Shown piece after piece: positions 35,758-47,645 of a DNA stretch of 64,000 nt (position 1 is the stretch's first letter; the number at the start of each line of letters is the position of its first letter). A program made the translations under genes and the position numbers. The notes beneath the pieces are model-generated. The model was not told where the DNA came from. It worked only from the letters and a program-made list of their open reading frames with translations, and did not search any database. This DNA is from Rhabditophanes sp. KR3021 (lineage: Eukaryota > Nematoda > Chromadorea > Rhabditida > Alloionematidae). The stretch covers positions 992,001-1,056,000 of the forward strand of contig CAUJLY010000001.1 of the NCBI GenBank assembly GCA_963281155.1, in the 5' to 3' direction.

Positions 35758-36718
35758 TTATTTCCAAGAGTTATTAAAAATTTGGAAATAAGTTTGCTGA
35801 TCTCCAACAACATTTGAATTCTTAACTACAGATTGAACTTGAACCACTTTTTTCGTCTTTATTTTGGTACAATTAAACATCAAATTATTCATACCAAAAT
35901 TAACACAAAAAATGAGGTCTGCATTATTTAATAACACATAATTCCATGCCAAGATTGTCTGGACATCAAAATATTGCTTTGGCATTAATTCTAAGCAAGC
36001 ATTAATAATAACATTTGAGCCAACGAATCCAAATACTAATGGCATTGCTAATTTTATCAATCGTATATTTTCATTTATCTAAAAACAATTATTATAAAAA
36101 AGACATTCTATTTTAGGCATCTACCTGATACTTTTCAGACAAATCTACATTTATAGTTGAATTAATTTTGCTTAATTTTGTATTTAGTGATAACAAATAA
36201 AAACCATATAAACATAAAGCTATGTCTATGCCTAGGCTAAGTCTATACATATTATTATTCCAAAACAACCAAAATAAACCAATTCCTTTAACGGCCATTC
36301 CACACAAATATTCAAATACAAACAATCCGAAAATCAATCCCCAGCTTCTTTTACCTTCATACGATTGTCTTTGTTTTGTGGCAACGTATCTTTCAATAAC
36401 TATAACCCATACGCCATTTCTTAAAATAGAATTAATAGTTTGTTGGAAGTATCTAACAATATCATAAAATAATTTGACATTAACATTATCAGAATAAAAA
36501 GGTATTTCATTAAATATAATGATTTGTAAATTTAACAAAATACAACAAATGACTTGTCCATAAACAGTAATCAGAACAATAGCCAAATGATTTCGATAAT
36601 AAAAATGCCATGACTTTTTCCTTAAGCAAAACAAAAAACAGCGTGGAAGTAGGAAAATTAGAATAATTGCTGGCATCAGTGACAAAATACATCCAATCAA
36701 CATATAAATAGTTAGCAT
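35758..36718 (-). CDS. Seven-transmembrane chemoreceptor, Sre-like
   Basis: Exons 36718..36125 and 36078..35758, with a 46-bp intron (GTAGATG...TTTTTAG) in phase 0. The junction reads LSEKYQ-INENIRLIKLA, an Sre-type motif before helix 6. IERYVATKQRQSYEGKRSW follows helix 3. The protein is about 304 residues, near full length. A TTTTTAG acceptor lies about 12 nt upstream of the ATG, either for trans-splicing or for an unseen upstream exon. Confidence 0.72.
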
Positions 36719-37282
36719 ATTTTCAATAATCTAAAAACATTCAAATTAAACAAACAAACAAATAAATTGATAAAAAATATGCATTTTCAAAAAAGATTTA
36801 ATAACTATTAAATTATTTCCTAAATGTAATATCATCTGAAAATATAATGATAATCGTTTATTTAATACTTTTGATAATTTGTTTAAGTTACTTTTTTCTC
36901 CCTCACTAATATATACTTATTGTATGGAGTAAAAAAAGTTTTTGTTAATAAAAATGAAGAAGATAATTACTTTTTATTTGGAACGAAATTTTATATTATA
37001 AATAAATATATTATGTGGATGTTAATTTTTAGAAGATTCTACAGATTTCCGATGTATTGATGTTCTGTATCCGGAACATTTTTTACCTAATAATTCTTTA
37101 TTTCCTTAATAGATACTGATAATGTTCATGTTATTTATTGCTTTGACCGTGTGAATATGTTGTTATAAACATGCATTTATGTTTCAACAAACACTTTATA
37201 TGTACAATATACTTTGTTTCATAAAGAAAATGATAAAAAGATAGATATCTAATAAATAGTTTGCTTGCAATCATCAAGATGC
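36719..37282. other. intergenic, no gene seen
   Basis: AT-rich spacer. Confidence 0.45.
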
Positions 37283-37431
37283 ATGAAAAGCCTGAAACTC
37301 CTTACGCTTACCATTACAACAAAACGAATGGGCAAGTGTTCCAGTAATTAGATTATCAAGTGAAAAAATATGTCAATGACTATCAAAATAACTGGCACGT
37401 CAAAAATGAACACAATTATAACAAGTCATGA
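37283..37431 (+). pseudogene. small polar peptide relic with in-frame stop
   Basis: Reads MHEKPETPYAYHYNKTNGQ, a TAA near 37349, then continues in the same frame as LDYQVKKYVNDYQNNWH to a TGA at 37429-37431. The composition on both sides of the stop matches (Tyr/Asn/Lys-rich). No signal peptide or homologue is recognised. Confidence 0.28.
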
Positions 37432-37672
37432 TCATAACAACATTTTCTACCGGTACAGCTGGTACCTTTTTTCCACTTAGAACCACTAAAACATTCGTTT
37501 TTAGTTGACTAATGACACCATTGTTTAACATTATTTTGATACTAAATTACTTACAATTGTTCGCAACATTATTACAAGGTTAATTTGATATTTTGTTTCT
37601 TATTCCTGTTCGCTATATTATAATAAAGTTGTAGTACATTGCAAATAATTGTAGATTCTTTTTAGATTCAAT

Positions 37673-37871
37673 ATGAGACAAAGCATGTGGATTGTGTTAA
37701 ATCTCCTATATCTCTTTGATAGACAAAAAATCTACTATTCCAACAGAACCAACTATATTGAATGTTCCACTTAACAACTACAACTATGATTCTGATCGTT
37801 GTAATAAATTTACCGGCAGTTTATTGATGAAGAACAGAATTGTGAGTCATGAAATTCGTTACAAAGAATGA
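37673..37871 (+). pseudogene. small secreted peptide gene with one frameshift
   Basis: A signal-peptide-like start (MRQSMWIVLNLLYLFD) is followed, after a one-base shift near 37723, by KKSTIPTEPTILNVP and LNNYNYDSDRCNKFTG to a TGA at 37869-37871. A TATA-like TATATTATAA lies near 37613. Unknown family; an assembly error is possible. Confidence 0.35.
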
Positions 37872-38022
37872 TAAGCTTTTACGAATCAAATACTGAATAT
37901 TTAAGTTGTATTGAAACAAATGATGTATTTATTTCTCGTTGTTTCTTAATTTCGATTAGCTTTAAAAGTCAAATAAATAATTATTAACGTTAACAAACAA
38001 ATGTAAATAAAATCAAAAAATT

Positions 38023-38095
38023 AGCCCGATGCGGGGCTCGAACCCGCGACAGCCAGATTAAGAGTCTGGTGCTCTACCGACTGAGCTAACCGGGC
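38023..38095 (-). tRNA. tRNA-Lys (anticodon CTT)
   Basis: The 73-nt minus-strand cloverleaf starts GCCCGGTTAGCTCAG and ends CGGGC plus a T discriminator. The anticodon stem CCAGA/TCTGG encloses the loop CTCTTAA, giving anticodon CTT. The T arm is CGGGTTCGAGCCCCG. The acceptor stem pairs 7 of 7 with one G-T. No intron. Confidence 0.95.
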
Positions 38096-38576
38096 ATGTC
38101 TATGCATGAAAATTAGATGCCAATAAAGTTACTTAATGTCTGGATGTTTCATCAAATTCAATAGTAGAATTGCAAATGTTTCATATAAATGTAAATCTAA
38201 TGGTTGTTAAATGAAAATAAAAAACGAAGTTAGCAAAACAGATTGGAAATGAAGTATAATTTAAACTTCTGTATTTTTCATAACATTTTCTATAATATCA
38301 CCCATTTGATTTATTTAAAAAGTGACCGTTAAACTGAACCAATGAGTCATGATTTATGAATGGAAAAGCATATCCGCAATTACAGAATCATTTTTAATTG
38401 CAGAATATATTTTCTTGTTAAATAGTTTGTCTCTAGCCTTTTTCTGAACAATCTATTTACATTTATCTAATATCCAAATGTTGTTTTATATGTTTATTTA
38501 GTGTATCATATAATAAATAGTCATCATTTCTATCTAACAAATTGAGTTCTGTTCACTTACTCTTTGTCTCCTAAAC

Positions 38577-38684
38577 ATGGCAAATCTAGTGAATCAACAA
38601 TCTGAGGAAGAGCTCTTTCATGTACTTTTCTTAAACTTTATAGACAAAGATGATGGCGAGGAACTAAACAAAATCATATGCTAA
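38577..38684 (+). CDS. possible 35-residue peptide gene
   Basis: MANLVNQQSEEELFHVLF... with DKDDGEEL ends in TAA at 38682-38684. A TATA-like CATATAATAAATAG begins at 38507, about 70 bp upstream. The acidic DKDDGEEL piece faintly resembles half an EF-hand loop. Too short for certainty. Confidence 0.3.
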   Translation: MANLVNQQSEEELFHVLFLNFIDKDDGEELNKIIC

Positions 38685-39315
38685 TTACACATAATACATT
38701 ACATAAAATATGCATAATAAAATTATACAACACATTTGACTCTCTCCTTTTATTTGTCATTTTTTGCAAAGATTTGAGTGATTTTAGAATATTTTGAGCC
38801 GATTACACATAATAAGTTTATTTGACGTATTTTATGGTAGATATTAAATAGGGGACCAAAGTCCGTTGATTAAAACGTTCAAATCACCATTTCATTGTGT
38901 TTAGATTTACTTTAGTTTTTATAAGATAGAAGGATAGGAAAATCGTCTGTTTATTAGAGATATTAATGGAAAGTTTGTATTTAATAGATAGTAATTGGAG
39001 GTAGGTATGTCCATAGATAATAGTGGGAGTACGTTTATTGATAGTAATTAGTTGCCTGTACGTGTGGGGTGGCATCTTTGTTGCTATTTCATTTATTATA
39101 ATGTTTTATATATAATCAGTAGTTTGCATTAATTTAATGTTCAAAACAGTCTCAGACAAATAGTTGGTTTTTTTGCAAAGGAAAGATTGTTGGACTTTAT
39201 TTATAATTTTCGTAACTCCTTTCTTTTTGTTGGAGATCGTTTATCTTTTAAAAAAGTGTCTTCATTTTATTCTCTTTGCATAACTAGTTATTTTACTATT
39301 TATAGGTTCTTCAGA
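38685..39315. other. intergenic; TATA-like box for the next gene
   Basis: Non-coding AT-rich DNA with TATATATAA at about 39107-39115. An open frame continuing upstream of 39316 has no ATG. Confidence 0.4.
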
Positions 39316-39630
39316 ATGAGGATTAATGTTGCATTGATATGTATCATATTAACAAACTTGTGTGCAATGATCCTGACGAAACCTGTAATAAATGGTGAAG
39401 CGATTAAAGAATCTGGCAATGGATGTTTTATTAGCTTGGATCCTAACGTATACTTGTCAACAAATGAAACAGCAACATTTCTTGTGGATCCATCAAATGG
39501 ATGTGTGCGGTTTTTCAATTCAGATAAGATTAAAGTAGAAGATAAAAAGACGGGTGTTTTAAAAGTTATTCAGCAATTCTTTATCAATATTTTTAATGAT
39601 GCCAAAACATTTTATATTGAACCCTATTAA
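39316..39630 (+). CDS. small secreted protein, unknown
   Basis: 104 residues starting MRINVALICIILTNLCAMI, a good signal peptide, then a polar mature part with two Cys (NGCFISLDPNVYL, NGCVRFFNSDK) and an NET glycosylation site. The first ATG after TTTATAG (trans- or cis-splice acceptor, ending 39305) was chosen. Not recognised. Confidence 0.55.
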   Translation: MRINVALICIILTNLCAMILTKPVINGEAIKESGNGCFISLDPNVYLSTNETATFLVDPSNGCVRFFNSDKIKVEDKKTGVLKVIQQFFINIFNDAKTFYIEPY

Positions 39631-39984
39631 TATCGTTAGTTTCATGAAAGAATGAGATTCTCCAACTTGTCAATCCTCTATTTTACATTTCGAACGAGTT
39701 GCAATTAATTTATCTGCAAACATTCTATATATCAAGTTAAACCAAATTGTATTATTTTGGCACAAGCCACAAATTAATTCTTTGTTTTACAATTAACAGG
39801 TATCTATATTGAAATTATAATGTCTAAATTGTATCATATTTGTCAAATTTAATAAAATCCCATTTTCTTTGAAACAAATTTATAAAAGTCATTGTAAATA
39901 GCAGTATTAAATTACACAATTACACATATTGATTTCATGGAGCAGCATCATAGTCACAATTTCCAATGCATGAACAAAAACAGC

Positions 39985-40404
39985 ATCAAGACCCTTTACA
40001 ACTTGAAAATTTATTTTATTGTTCCATTTGTGACGTTTATTATCCCGCTAAATAAATCACTTTTAAATTCATATTAAAATGACTGGAAAAGAGATGGCAT
40101 TATTCTTGATTATGATGTAATTAATAATTGTATTAATTGATATCTTTATTTTAAAATGTCTTTATATAGTACTCAAAATGTTCTAATTCATTCTCTTTTA
40201 ACCTCAAAAAATATATTTAGTATGATATATAATTCTAATTTTTATTGTTTAATTGTGCACTTTTGCTTATAATCAGTTCTGTAATAAGGTGTGTCAAGAA
40301 GTAGCTTTTATTTTGTATCATTAATTATATTAAATGTGATGACTTTTTATAGAACAAATTATTCGAGTTTTGTTTCAGTAATAAAAATTACATTATTATG
40401 GATG
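39985..40404 (+). repeat. 420-bp dispersed repeat, copy 1
   Basis: Begins ATCAAGACCCTTTACAACTT and ends ATTACATTATTATGGATG. A second copy lies at 53324-53743 in the same orientation with only scattered substitutions (about 95 percent identical by eye). No long ORF and no obvious inverted termini; probably a non-autonomous mobile element or part of a larger one. Confidence 0.85.
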
Positions 40405-41578
40405 AGTAAAGATCGAGGATCTTTCTCCTGAAACTAATACCTCCCTTCGAGTGCTTGCCCCGTCCAAATTCACATTTTATGATATTCCCCCTAATAACTG
40501 ATTAATCTCCCCTATGTTATCCGTTTCTATTATTAATCTTTCTCCTTAAATTCTTTTAACATATACTTATACCCAAATCCTTATAACACTGATTTCAAAT
40601 TTATTCTGCCTTTATTTAATAAAACGTTAAAATCGTCCTTTTTTGATTCATTACGTATACCATAAACTTCAGTTAAAGGATACTTTGACTAAGATAAAAC
40701 TTAAAGATTTTTACTTTAAGATTAACTCTATAAAATGCTAAAAGCGTTTTAATTTAAACATAAGTTTTGTATTATACTTGGAATGTTTTAATGACTTTTC
40801 TTATTACGAACAATTGTTGACATATTATGTGGCGAAGTAAATAGTTGATCTTTTAAACAGTAATTTTAATGAAATATCAAGCAAAGGAAATAACATGCTT
40901 TTAGTTAACAGCCAAGTACTAAATACAATGCAATATGAAGCTTGTTTAGTCACAATATAAACAATTTAAAAAAAATATTTTTTTGTTTAGTTGAGGATCA
41001 ACCTGTGACTTTATGGCATATTATGATTTATATGGACACTTAATTGATTAGACTACATAAATATATTTGTTTTAAACCATTTGGTACCATCTAAGACCTT
41101 TGAAACGATTCTTGAACATTCTTTAATATTGTTGAACATTACTGAATTTCTTGTAGCAAAGTAGGTGGTCCTCCTTTTTACGATGAACTCAATATCTAAT
41201 ATGTGAAGTAAGTCTTTAACTTAAGTACGTTAAATTGCCTTTTGTTTTTACACCTCTTACATTTTGATTTTTGTACATAGTAAACATAAACTTGATCGAT
41301 GCTCAAATAATATAAAACATTATGCTTAATCGTCATACAATAACAACGGAATTGAATAGCGTTATACACTACATATTTAATAGTAAAAGTTTAGAAAGTT
41401 TAATTGCAAACAGATTCAACCAGTCTAGAAGCCGGTTAATACATTAATTTACTTTTCGATAAAGTTGACCTTCAAGCGATTGAGTAGTAGCAATTTCGGG
41501 AGTAAATATTATTACGTGTTTTTTCTATTTAAGAAAACAAAAATACTTCTATTTTCATAGAGAAAATTCAATTGTATA
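40405..41578. other. intergenic, no gene seen
   Basis: AT-rich spacer. Confidence 0.45.
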
Positions 41579-42142
41579 ATGACAGCTAGTTGTTCACATG
41601 ATAATTATGTTAGTTACAAAGATAAATCATATAGATGTTTGTGTAATTTGATTCATTCAACAACATTTTGCTATTTTATATCCATTTTGTGGTGTGTATG
41701 TATTGTTTATTTCCCTCTTGCAATAGCATTAATAATCAAAGGTAATCCAAATTTATATAATGGAACTTCGAAAACAGATATAATTCCCCTTTTTCAAAGT
41801 AAGTAAATTTATAGAGAATAATAAATAAATGTATTAATTTTAGTCATTGATTATAGCATAGAACTGGTATTAGGGATATTAGCTGTTTTTTATATTTATG
41901 GATTGGCAAAAGCAAAACCTAAATTTATGATTCCAGCTATGGTTTTGATGTTAATAAGTCATATCACAAAAATACTTATGATATGTATAATTCTTAAAGG
42001 ACAATGGTTGGCTTTGGCTATTTGTTTAACTATTATCAATCCAATTGTGTTTTGGATTTATTTTACTTTATGGAATGGGTTTAAATATATTAAAAAAGTT
42101 GATTTAATACGATCAATCAGTAGTACTGAAGGTATTGCTTAA
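41579..42142 (+). CDS. four-helix membrane protein, LAPTM-like
   Basis: Exons 41579-41798 and 41844-42142, with a 45-bp intron (GTAAGTAAAT...TTTTAG) in phase 1. The protein is about 172 residues with four hydrophobic segments. The N-terminus KSYRCLCNLIHSTTFCY before helix 1 resembles the Cys-rich start of lysosomal LAPTM-type and related nematode small membrane proteins. The family call is tentative. Confidence 0.6.
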
Positions 42143-42255
42143 TTTTAATTTAATTAGTTTTGTCCAAATAAATAAACATTCTTTTACACTTTTATATATG
42201 TATTACTAGAACCTTAAAACATGCAATTATTAATATGTACTTCTCAATTCTTCAG

Positions 42256-42685
42256 ATAATGCATCTAAATTACCTCCACAACCAATTGCAGGAGGATTAG
42301 ATATTGTATCAAGTTCATTAGCAATTATTCAATCATTGGCAACAATTATGAATTCTTGAAAATTCGATTTGGGATCCTAGAATATTTACTCATTTAGGAT
42401 TGTAATCAACAACTAACCATTAACTCCATTGTTTAATTTTAATAAAAATAAATTGAAGCCTCGTAGACTCTAGTTTTAGGCTTCTTTATTTCAGGAAACT
42501 ATTCTGGGCAAATAAAAATATTATTGCAATACTTCCCAAAATATTATATCTTACTTTATGCAATTATCACTGTTATAAACATTGTATTAGCATATTGCTA
42601 CGCGTTCAGCGTGATATTTGTCATTAAACAAATAGTTTCTGCTCAAAGAAGGTTTGTAATTTATCTAATGCAACTTCGAAAGTAA
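42256..42685 (+). pseudogene. membrane-protein gene fragments
   Basis: Two coding-like pieces follow splice acceptors. 42256-42359 encodes NASKLPPQPIAGGLDIV...IMNS and stops. 42495-42685, after TTTATTTCAG, encodes NYSGQIKILLQYFPKYY and a helix (LLYAIITVINIVLAYCYAF) to a TAA. No donor joins them and no start is present, so they look like remnants, perhaps of a paralogue of the preceding 4-TM gene. Confidence 0.35.
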
Positions 42686-42818
42686 TATATTATTAATAAT
42701 ATTTATATTGTGATCTTATCGAAATGCCTCCTAGAAGAAAAGGTGCGTGGACGTCAGAATTGCACAATATTCCTCATAAAGAAATGGCCCTTATTTCCCT
42801 GCTAACAAAAACTCCCTC

Positions 42819-43121
42819 TCAGATGAAGAGAGATTCTTGGAAATGACAGAGTTCAAAAATTTCTCGAACTTCCGAAAATTTGAATTTTATAACCCCGGAG
42901 ACAAGATAATCAAGGACTTTGTCACAAGTCGCAGCAGGCTGAGCATCCATCGTTAAGATAGAACATGGCACTTTTCTTTCTTCGAGTTCTTTTCTAACAA
43001 AGTAACACTCGTTGCAAAGGATCTTAGGGTGAATAGAGCCGATGACGTTTCCATTTCCGAAAATAGTCATTCTCAAGCAATCCTTTTCTTCTTTGGCAGC
43101 TTTCATAACATCTTCAGCAAA
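42819..43121 (-). CDS. partial BTB-like protein fragment
   Basis: The frame starts at a TTTTTGAACAG-type boundary (43122) and runs FAEDVMKAAKEEKDCLRMT... to a stop at 42819. GSIHPKILCNECYF and KVLDYLVSGVIKFKFSEVREI resemble the middle and end of a BTB/POZ fold. No upstream exon or ATG context is found, so it is 5' truncated, probably a relic. Confidence 0.3.
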   Translation of the reverse strand, partial: FAEDVMKAAKEEKDCLRMTIFGNGNVIGSIHPKILCNECYFVRKELEERKVPCSILTMDAQPAATCDKVLDYLVSGVIKFKFSEVREIFELCHFQESLFI

Positions 43122-43617
43122 CTGTTTTTGAACGTTTAGGAAGCATCAAATAATAATTTAAAAGTTTTAAAGTAACGTTCCCTACGTTAAGATAATCTAA
43201 ATTTGGCATTAATTGCAGTTAAATAATTACTTGATTCTAACATTTATTAGAGTCTTTTGCAAGACTCGTCCCAAAATTTGGTAACAGTAGTCAAATAGAA
43301 TACTGAACGCATACTAACCTCAAACTGGGTTTTTTAAACCGTATTAGTAAGTGCAATTAGATCTTTTACATTACTAGTTACGATATTCGGAAGTAGGACA
43401 ATCTATTGACATATTAAGCATTTGCTGATACAGTCGATGTGCATGTTTATTCCCATCTTTACGTCTAATATACTACTTTCCCCTAAACGATCACTATCAT
43501 CCGTTCATAACCGCATATATTGTGCTGTTTTAATTGAAAACAATTACGACTAATGGATATTATTTCATATCTACAGATAGTTTTTACTAATATCAACAAA
43601 TTTGGAAGTTATTTTAG

Positions 43618-43990
43618 GAAGTTGCGCGAACGCAGACTCCCAAACGCAAAAATTGAAGTATAGACGAATCTCGTTAGAAATTGTCTCGAGGGTCAACTTC
43701 AACCTAAAGTGCAATGGTGAAGCCTCATCTCGGGGTGGAATCGTTATTGAAGAATCCAAACCCAATACTCAGGTAAGTTTATGAGCTCTAACAAACTTGC
43801 CATATAAATATATCCATATGCCTAGAACGGCTGGGTTAGAGAACGGAATTTAACGGCGCCCATGAATTTATTGTGTATTAAAAGAATCAAACTATCTAAT
43901 AGAGAACAACAAAATGTTTCAATCTATCATTTAAATGCCTATTTAACTACATATCTACCTCATACAAACACTAAGACAAAATTGATTTAA
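43618..43990 (+). CDS. two-exon coding fragment, unknown
   Basis: An exon from the acceptor ATTTTAG (43617) to a strong donor CAG/GTAAGT (43772) encodes SCANADSQTQKLKYRRISL... to SKPNTQ. After a 53-bp intron, an exon from 43826 encodes NGWVRERNLTAPMNLLC... to a TAA at 43990, in phase. Good splice sites suggest a real transcript, but no start exon is found. Not recognised. Confidence 0.35.
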
Positions 43991-44031
43991 CTGGGAACTA
44001 TTTTATTGTTACAATTAAGCACAAACGATAA

Positions 44032-44515
44032 TTAAAACTGCATTTGAATTGTTTTGTCTAAGTCGTCCTTAGTACCAATCTTAGTTTCAAAGAAAGAAAT
44101 ATTCATACCAGGTTTAGGTAGTTTGGCTAATTTATTAAAAATTGAAATATTTTTGAAGTTTTCTATGACTCCTCCGAGAATTTCATCATGTTTGGCCATT
44201 CGTTTTGTAACAACAACACCCGATTCTTCATATACTCCTTGTTTTTTGTGCTGATCCATAAACCCACTTCCTAACTCCTTTAAAAAACTTTCGTATGAAA
44301 AAGACATTGCTTTAGCGTTTTCAGTATCAGTTAAACTGCCATTTAAAATACTAACTTCTTCGAAAGCTGTCCTGTCTTTGACAATTCTATGCAAAATATT
44401 CTTAGTACAACTTAAATCTTTGTCCTTATTTTAAAATAAATAAAATTGTATTTAAATAAATTGAACTTACTTGATCTGGCTTTGCTTCAATAAAAGTTCT
44501 GTTTAAGTCCATCAT
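44032..44515 (-). CDS. orphan 145-residue protein, two exons
   Basis: Exon 44515..44471 encodes MMDLNRTFIEAKPDQ. A 46-bp intron (GTAAGTTC...AAATAAG) joins it in phase 0 to exon 44424..44032. The protein is soluble, mixed charge and without a signal peptide or membrane helix: DKDLSCTKNILHRIVKDR, AMSFSYESFLKELG, VVVTKRMAKHDEILGG, ending DLDKTIQMQF. Not recognised; both splice sites and the frame are clean. Confidence 0.6.
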
Positions 44516-44737
44516 GTTGAAATTGGCTGGATGGTATTAGAAGATGGCGTTTAATGAGTTCAAACGAACTATGATTGTTATTTAAAAAGATATCTTAAAT
44601 AGTCCATAATGTAGGCGTATGTGCATCTGAATCTTTAAATAAATTAGCATTCACAAGTATGTAGATTATAAAAGCTGGGCATGCGCAACTAAAATGCGGA
44701 TTCTTAAAATAAACACAACTGTATTCCATTCAATAGG

Positions 44738-45410
44738 TTGCACAAATTGAGGGAGATTATGAATTTGAATAGTTCAGGCTTCTCCACAGAAATTGTTGGC
44801 GTCGAAATCCCTCCATTATGGAAGCATCCTATTGTCGAAGGAATTAATTGCTCAGCGATGTTTGATGGGGATGCGAGTTATATTAAAGAGAATTCTGTAA
44901 ATAGAATATCCCTGGAACAATTGCCATGCAAAGATATTAGAAGTAGAGGTTTTTATGCAAAAGAACCTTTGTCAAAGACTGGAGCTGATTTTCCATTAGC
45001 TTATATTCCAAATATTTACAGAGTAAATTTATAAATGATTTTGTTAAAATAAATGTTTTAGGACTACATTAGCATTGAAATGAGTTTTTTAATTTCATAT
45101 GCTCCTCAGAATTATTATTTGCAATTGACAAAAAAGCAGACGCCGGCTTTCAATCTCGAATATTTGCTTTAAAGAATTGCTTTCCAAATGTGATTTAGTA
45201 ACAGGAGAATTCGGTATGAATAGTTATGGGGAAAATACAAACTTGGCATTTTATAAATGCATGCAAGGGCTAGATGGCAAAAAGTACAGGCATGTGTTCA
45301 CTCTACAAAACGACGTCGTATGGTATGCAGAATTTATTTCACGTGTGAAACATGGGTATATTACAATAGTATGTAGGGGTCCAAAATATCATAATTGGTT
45401 GATTTTTTGA
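44738..45410 (+). pseudogene. core-2/I-branching-type glycosyltransferase relic
   Basis: Family motifs of the nematode-expanded core-2/I-branching GlcNAc-transferases are all present but broken: NCSAMFDGDASYIKEN, FPLAYIPNIYR, a 39-bp intron (45028-45061), then DYISIEMSFLISYAPQNYY. The frame is lost near 45121. AIDKKADAGFQSRIFALK follows in another frame and stops, then VTGEFGMNSYGENTNLAF and KYRHVFTLQNDV in a third, after which similarity ends. The N-terminal membrane anchor and the C-terminal half are absent. A truncated, frameshifted Golgi enzyme copy. Confidence 0.65.
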
Positions 45411-45444
45411 TCAAAAATTGTTTTTTATTTCATCCTTGTTCAAT

Positions 45445-45726
45445 TTATTTAGCGGTGTCACATTGGGCTTGACATGCAGTTTGTGCAGAGCAATCCTTTC
45501 CTTGCAAGGATGAGCCTTTACGCATTGTGCATCGCAAAGTTTCTCACATTCCTCACTCTTTTGGTTTGATGCAGGGCATGCTTGTTTAGGCAATTCATTC
45601 CCAATACACATTTTAAGACACATTCAATCAGACCATTATTTTTAAGGAGGCAATCGAGTCCAGTACATGTATCAACTTTTACACACGCTTCTACACAAGT
45701 AAGCAAACCAGCTTTCTTTTATCCAT
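45445..45726 (-). pseudogene. Cys-rich secreted protein relic, multiple frameshifts
   Basis: Pieces in several frames form one Cys-rich sequence: MDKRKLVCL at 45726, LTCVEACVKVDTCTGLDCLL, then MCIGNELPKQACPASNQKS and EECEKLCDAQCVKAHPC, and finally GKDCSAQTACQAQCDTAK to a TAA at 45445-45447. At least three one-base shifts are needed. The CxxxC spacings suggest a disulphide-rich extracellular protein. No family assigned. Confidence 0.45.
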
Positions 45727-46971
45727 ATGTTGTCTGAGACTCGTACTTGTAAGTCCGTTTCAGAGTAAAAATCTCAAAAAACTGAATTCATTGATGCAAG
45801 CATGATTATATTTACCGAATAGCTTAATCGTTTGACACTAATCTCTGAATATAAACAGTTTTACGCTTCAATATATGAATTGAATGTGCTTAATTAGATT
45901 CAAACAAAGTGTTTTTCATTGATTCCTTGTTGTTGTAAACATATTTATTTCTACATTATTTGAGCGGTCTAAATCATTTCCGATGCTTTATGATCAAGAA
46001 TGCAAATAGTTTCGTATTACCAATTTTGTGCAATTAGGCCAATTGCATATGTTGTTTAAACGGCTTGTATGATTATATTGAAATTAACTACATTTGAGTT
46101 TTGATGAATATCCATTTAGTAAATTCTTTCTTTTTATAATGTTAGCCTTTCTGATTAATAATAATAAATTTAAAATTCATGTTCGACACCACCTTTATAC
46201 TGATCCAACAAGGTCGACTTTGGGATTGGTCAAGTTCTCACACGCAGCAATATTTCGTACAATAAAAATCTGAATCAGTTGTTGAATTAAAAAACAAACT
46301 CACTGTTTGATAATCTCCAAGATCAAAATTAGTCAATTAATGCGATAATTTGTACTAATGAAGAAATATCACTGTGTCATTCAACTTTAAATAAACTTCA
46401 TGATATTATTCAAAAACTAAGGACAATTTATTGGGAGTTGCTTATGGAATGTTTAATTATACTCATCACTAGTTTCTTTTATATGATTGATCCTTATGTA
46501 AAATTAAGTAACTCCAGATGATCTGCAGCAGTATCATTCAAAATAATGGCATCACCACCGAATATTTGGAGTACATGCTAAGCAGGAGACTTCAATGATT
46601 CAATCTTATAATTATCTACTACCTCGATACTTGCTTTAATGGAATGCAAGCATTTTATATTTTTAATTGAAGCAAAAATAAAATATATTCTTCATTTTGT
46701 ATAGGAATTTCCACATCTCATTAAATTTAGTCAATTAATGAAATACAATTTAAAGTCAAACTTGTAGCATAGTCCAATCTTATAATTTGCTTCTTCTGCA
46801 ATAGACACAGTTAAATAATGGTGTATTGTTGAATATTATGCCTTCCTTGATTATTATTGATGTAATAATAAATGTTTAAGATAAGCTAGTTTAAAGTTGT
46901 TTTTGTTGTATTGTGACTAAATTTGTAAATTTTTTTTAATTTTTGGGTCAAACTGGAGGCATTACCTACAG
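45727..46971. other. intergenic, no gene seen
   Basis: AT-rich DNA without a supported frame. Confidence 0.45.
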
Positions 46972-47043
46972 TCCCAGCTAGTATAGTGGTGAGTATCCGC
47001 GCCTGTCACGTGCGAGACCAGGGTTCGATTCCCTGGCTGGGAG
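46972..47043 (+). tRNA. tRNA-Asp (anticodon GTC)
   Basis: 72-nt cloverleaf: acceptor TCCCAGC/GCTGGGA, D arm with AGTATAGTGGTGAGTAT, anticodon stem CGCGC/GTGCG around the loop CTGTCAC, T arm CCAGGGTTCGATTCCCTGG, discriminator G. All arms pair well. Confidence 0.95.
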
Positions 47044-47645
47044 TACTTTTTGGTTCATTGGATTAAATAGAAGCCAACCACTTTCATCTCCGAATAACAC
47101 TTTTTCACTCTTTTATCCCATTTCAACCTAAATTAGAGAGTTAAAGATGTTTTTAACTAAAAACAATGGGATAATAGTAACAACCAGTAAATACATTTCC
47201 AATAAGAAGAATGGATATCCACAGGTATGTTTTGTCGACATCCAAATAAATAAAAGAAGAGACAAAGATAATTATTCAAAATATTTAAGGCAAATAGTGC
47301 ACAATAAAAGTATTTGAATAGTTAATTGCTTAAATTACAGTTATTAATTAGCCACACAATAACTAAATTATCGAAAATTGAATATGAACTTGATCAAACC
47401 TTTGCAATCTCTTTTCAGACTGTAAATTCTGTTTATAAGAGATACTTTTAACCTCGCTCCAAAGTTGTGTAACAGAATTAGAATAATGGACATTTATTTA
47501 CCTTTGTTTTAATTATCAACTTTTATGTAAATACGCAGTAGATTAATTTACAGCAATAAAATATTATCTTTAACACTTATTATGTAGCTAATTAATCGTA
47601 AACTAAATTGATGTATAAAAAGAATGTAATGTTTATTATGCAAAA
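47044..47645. other. intergenic, no gene seen
   Basis: AT-rich spacer between the tRNA-Asp and 5S rRNA genes. Confidence 0.45.
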
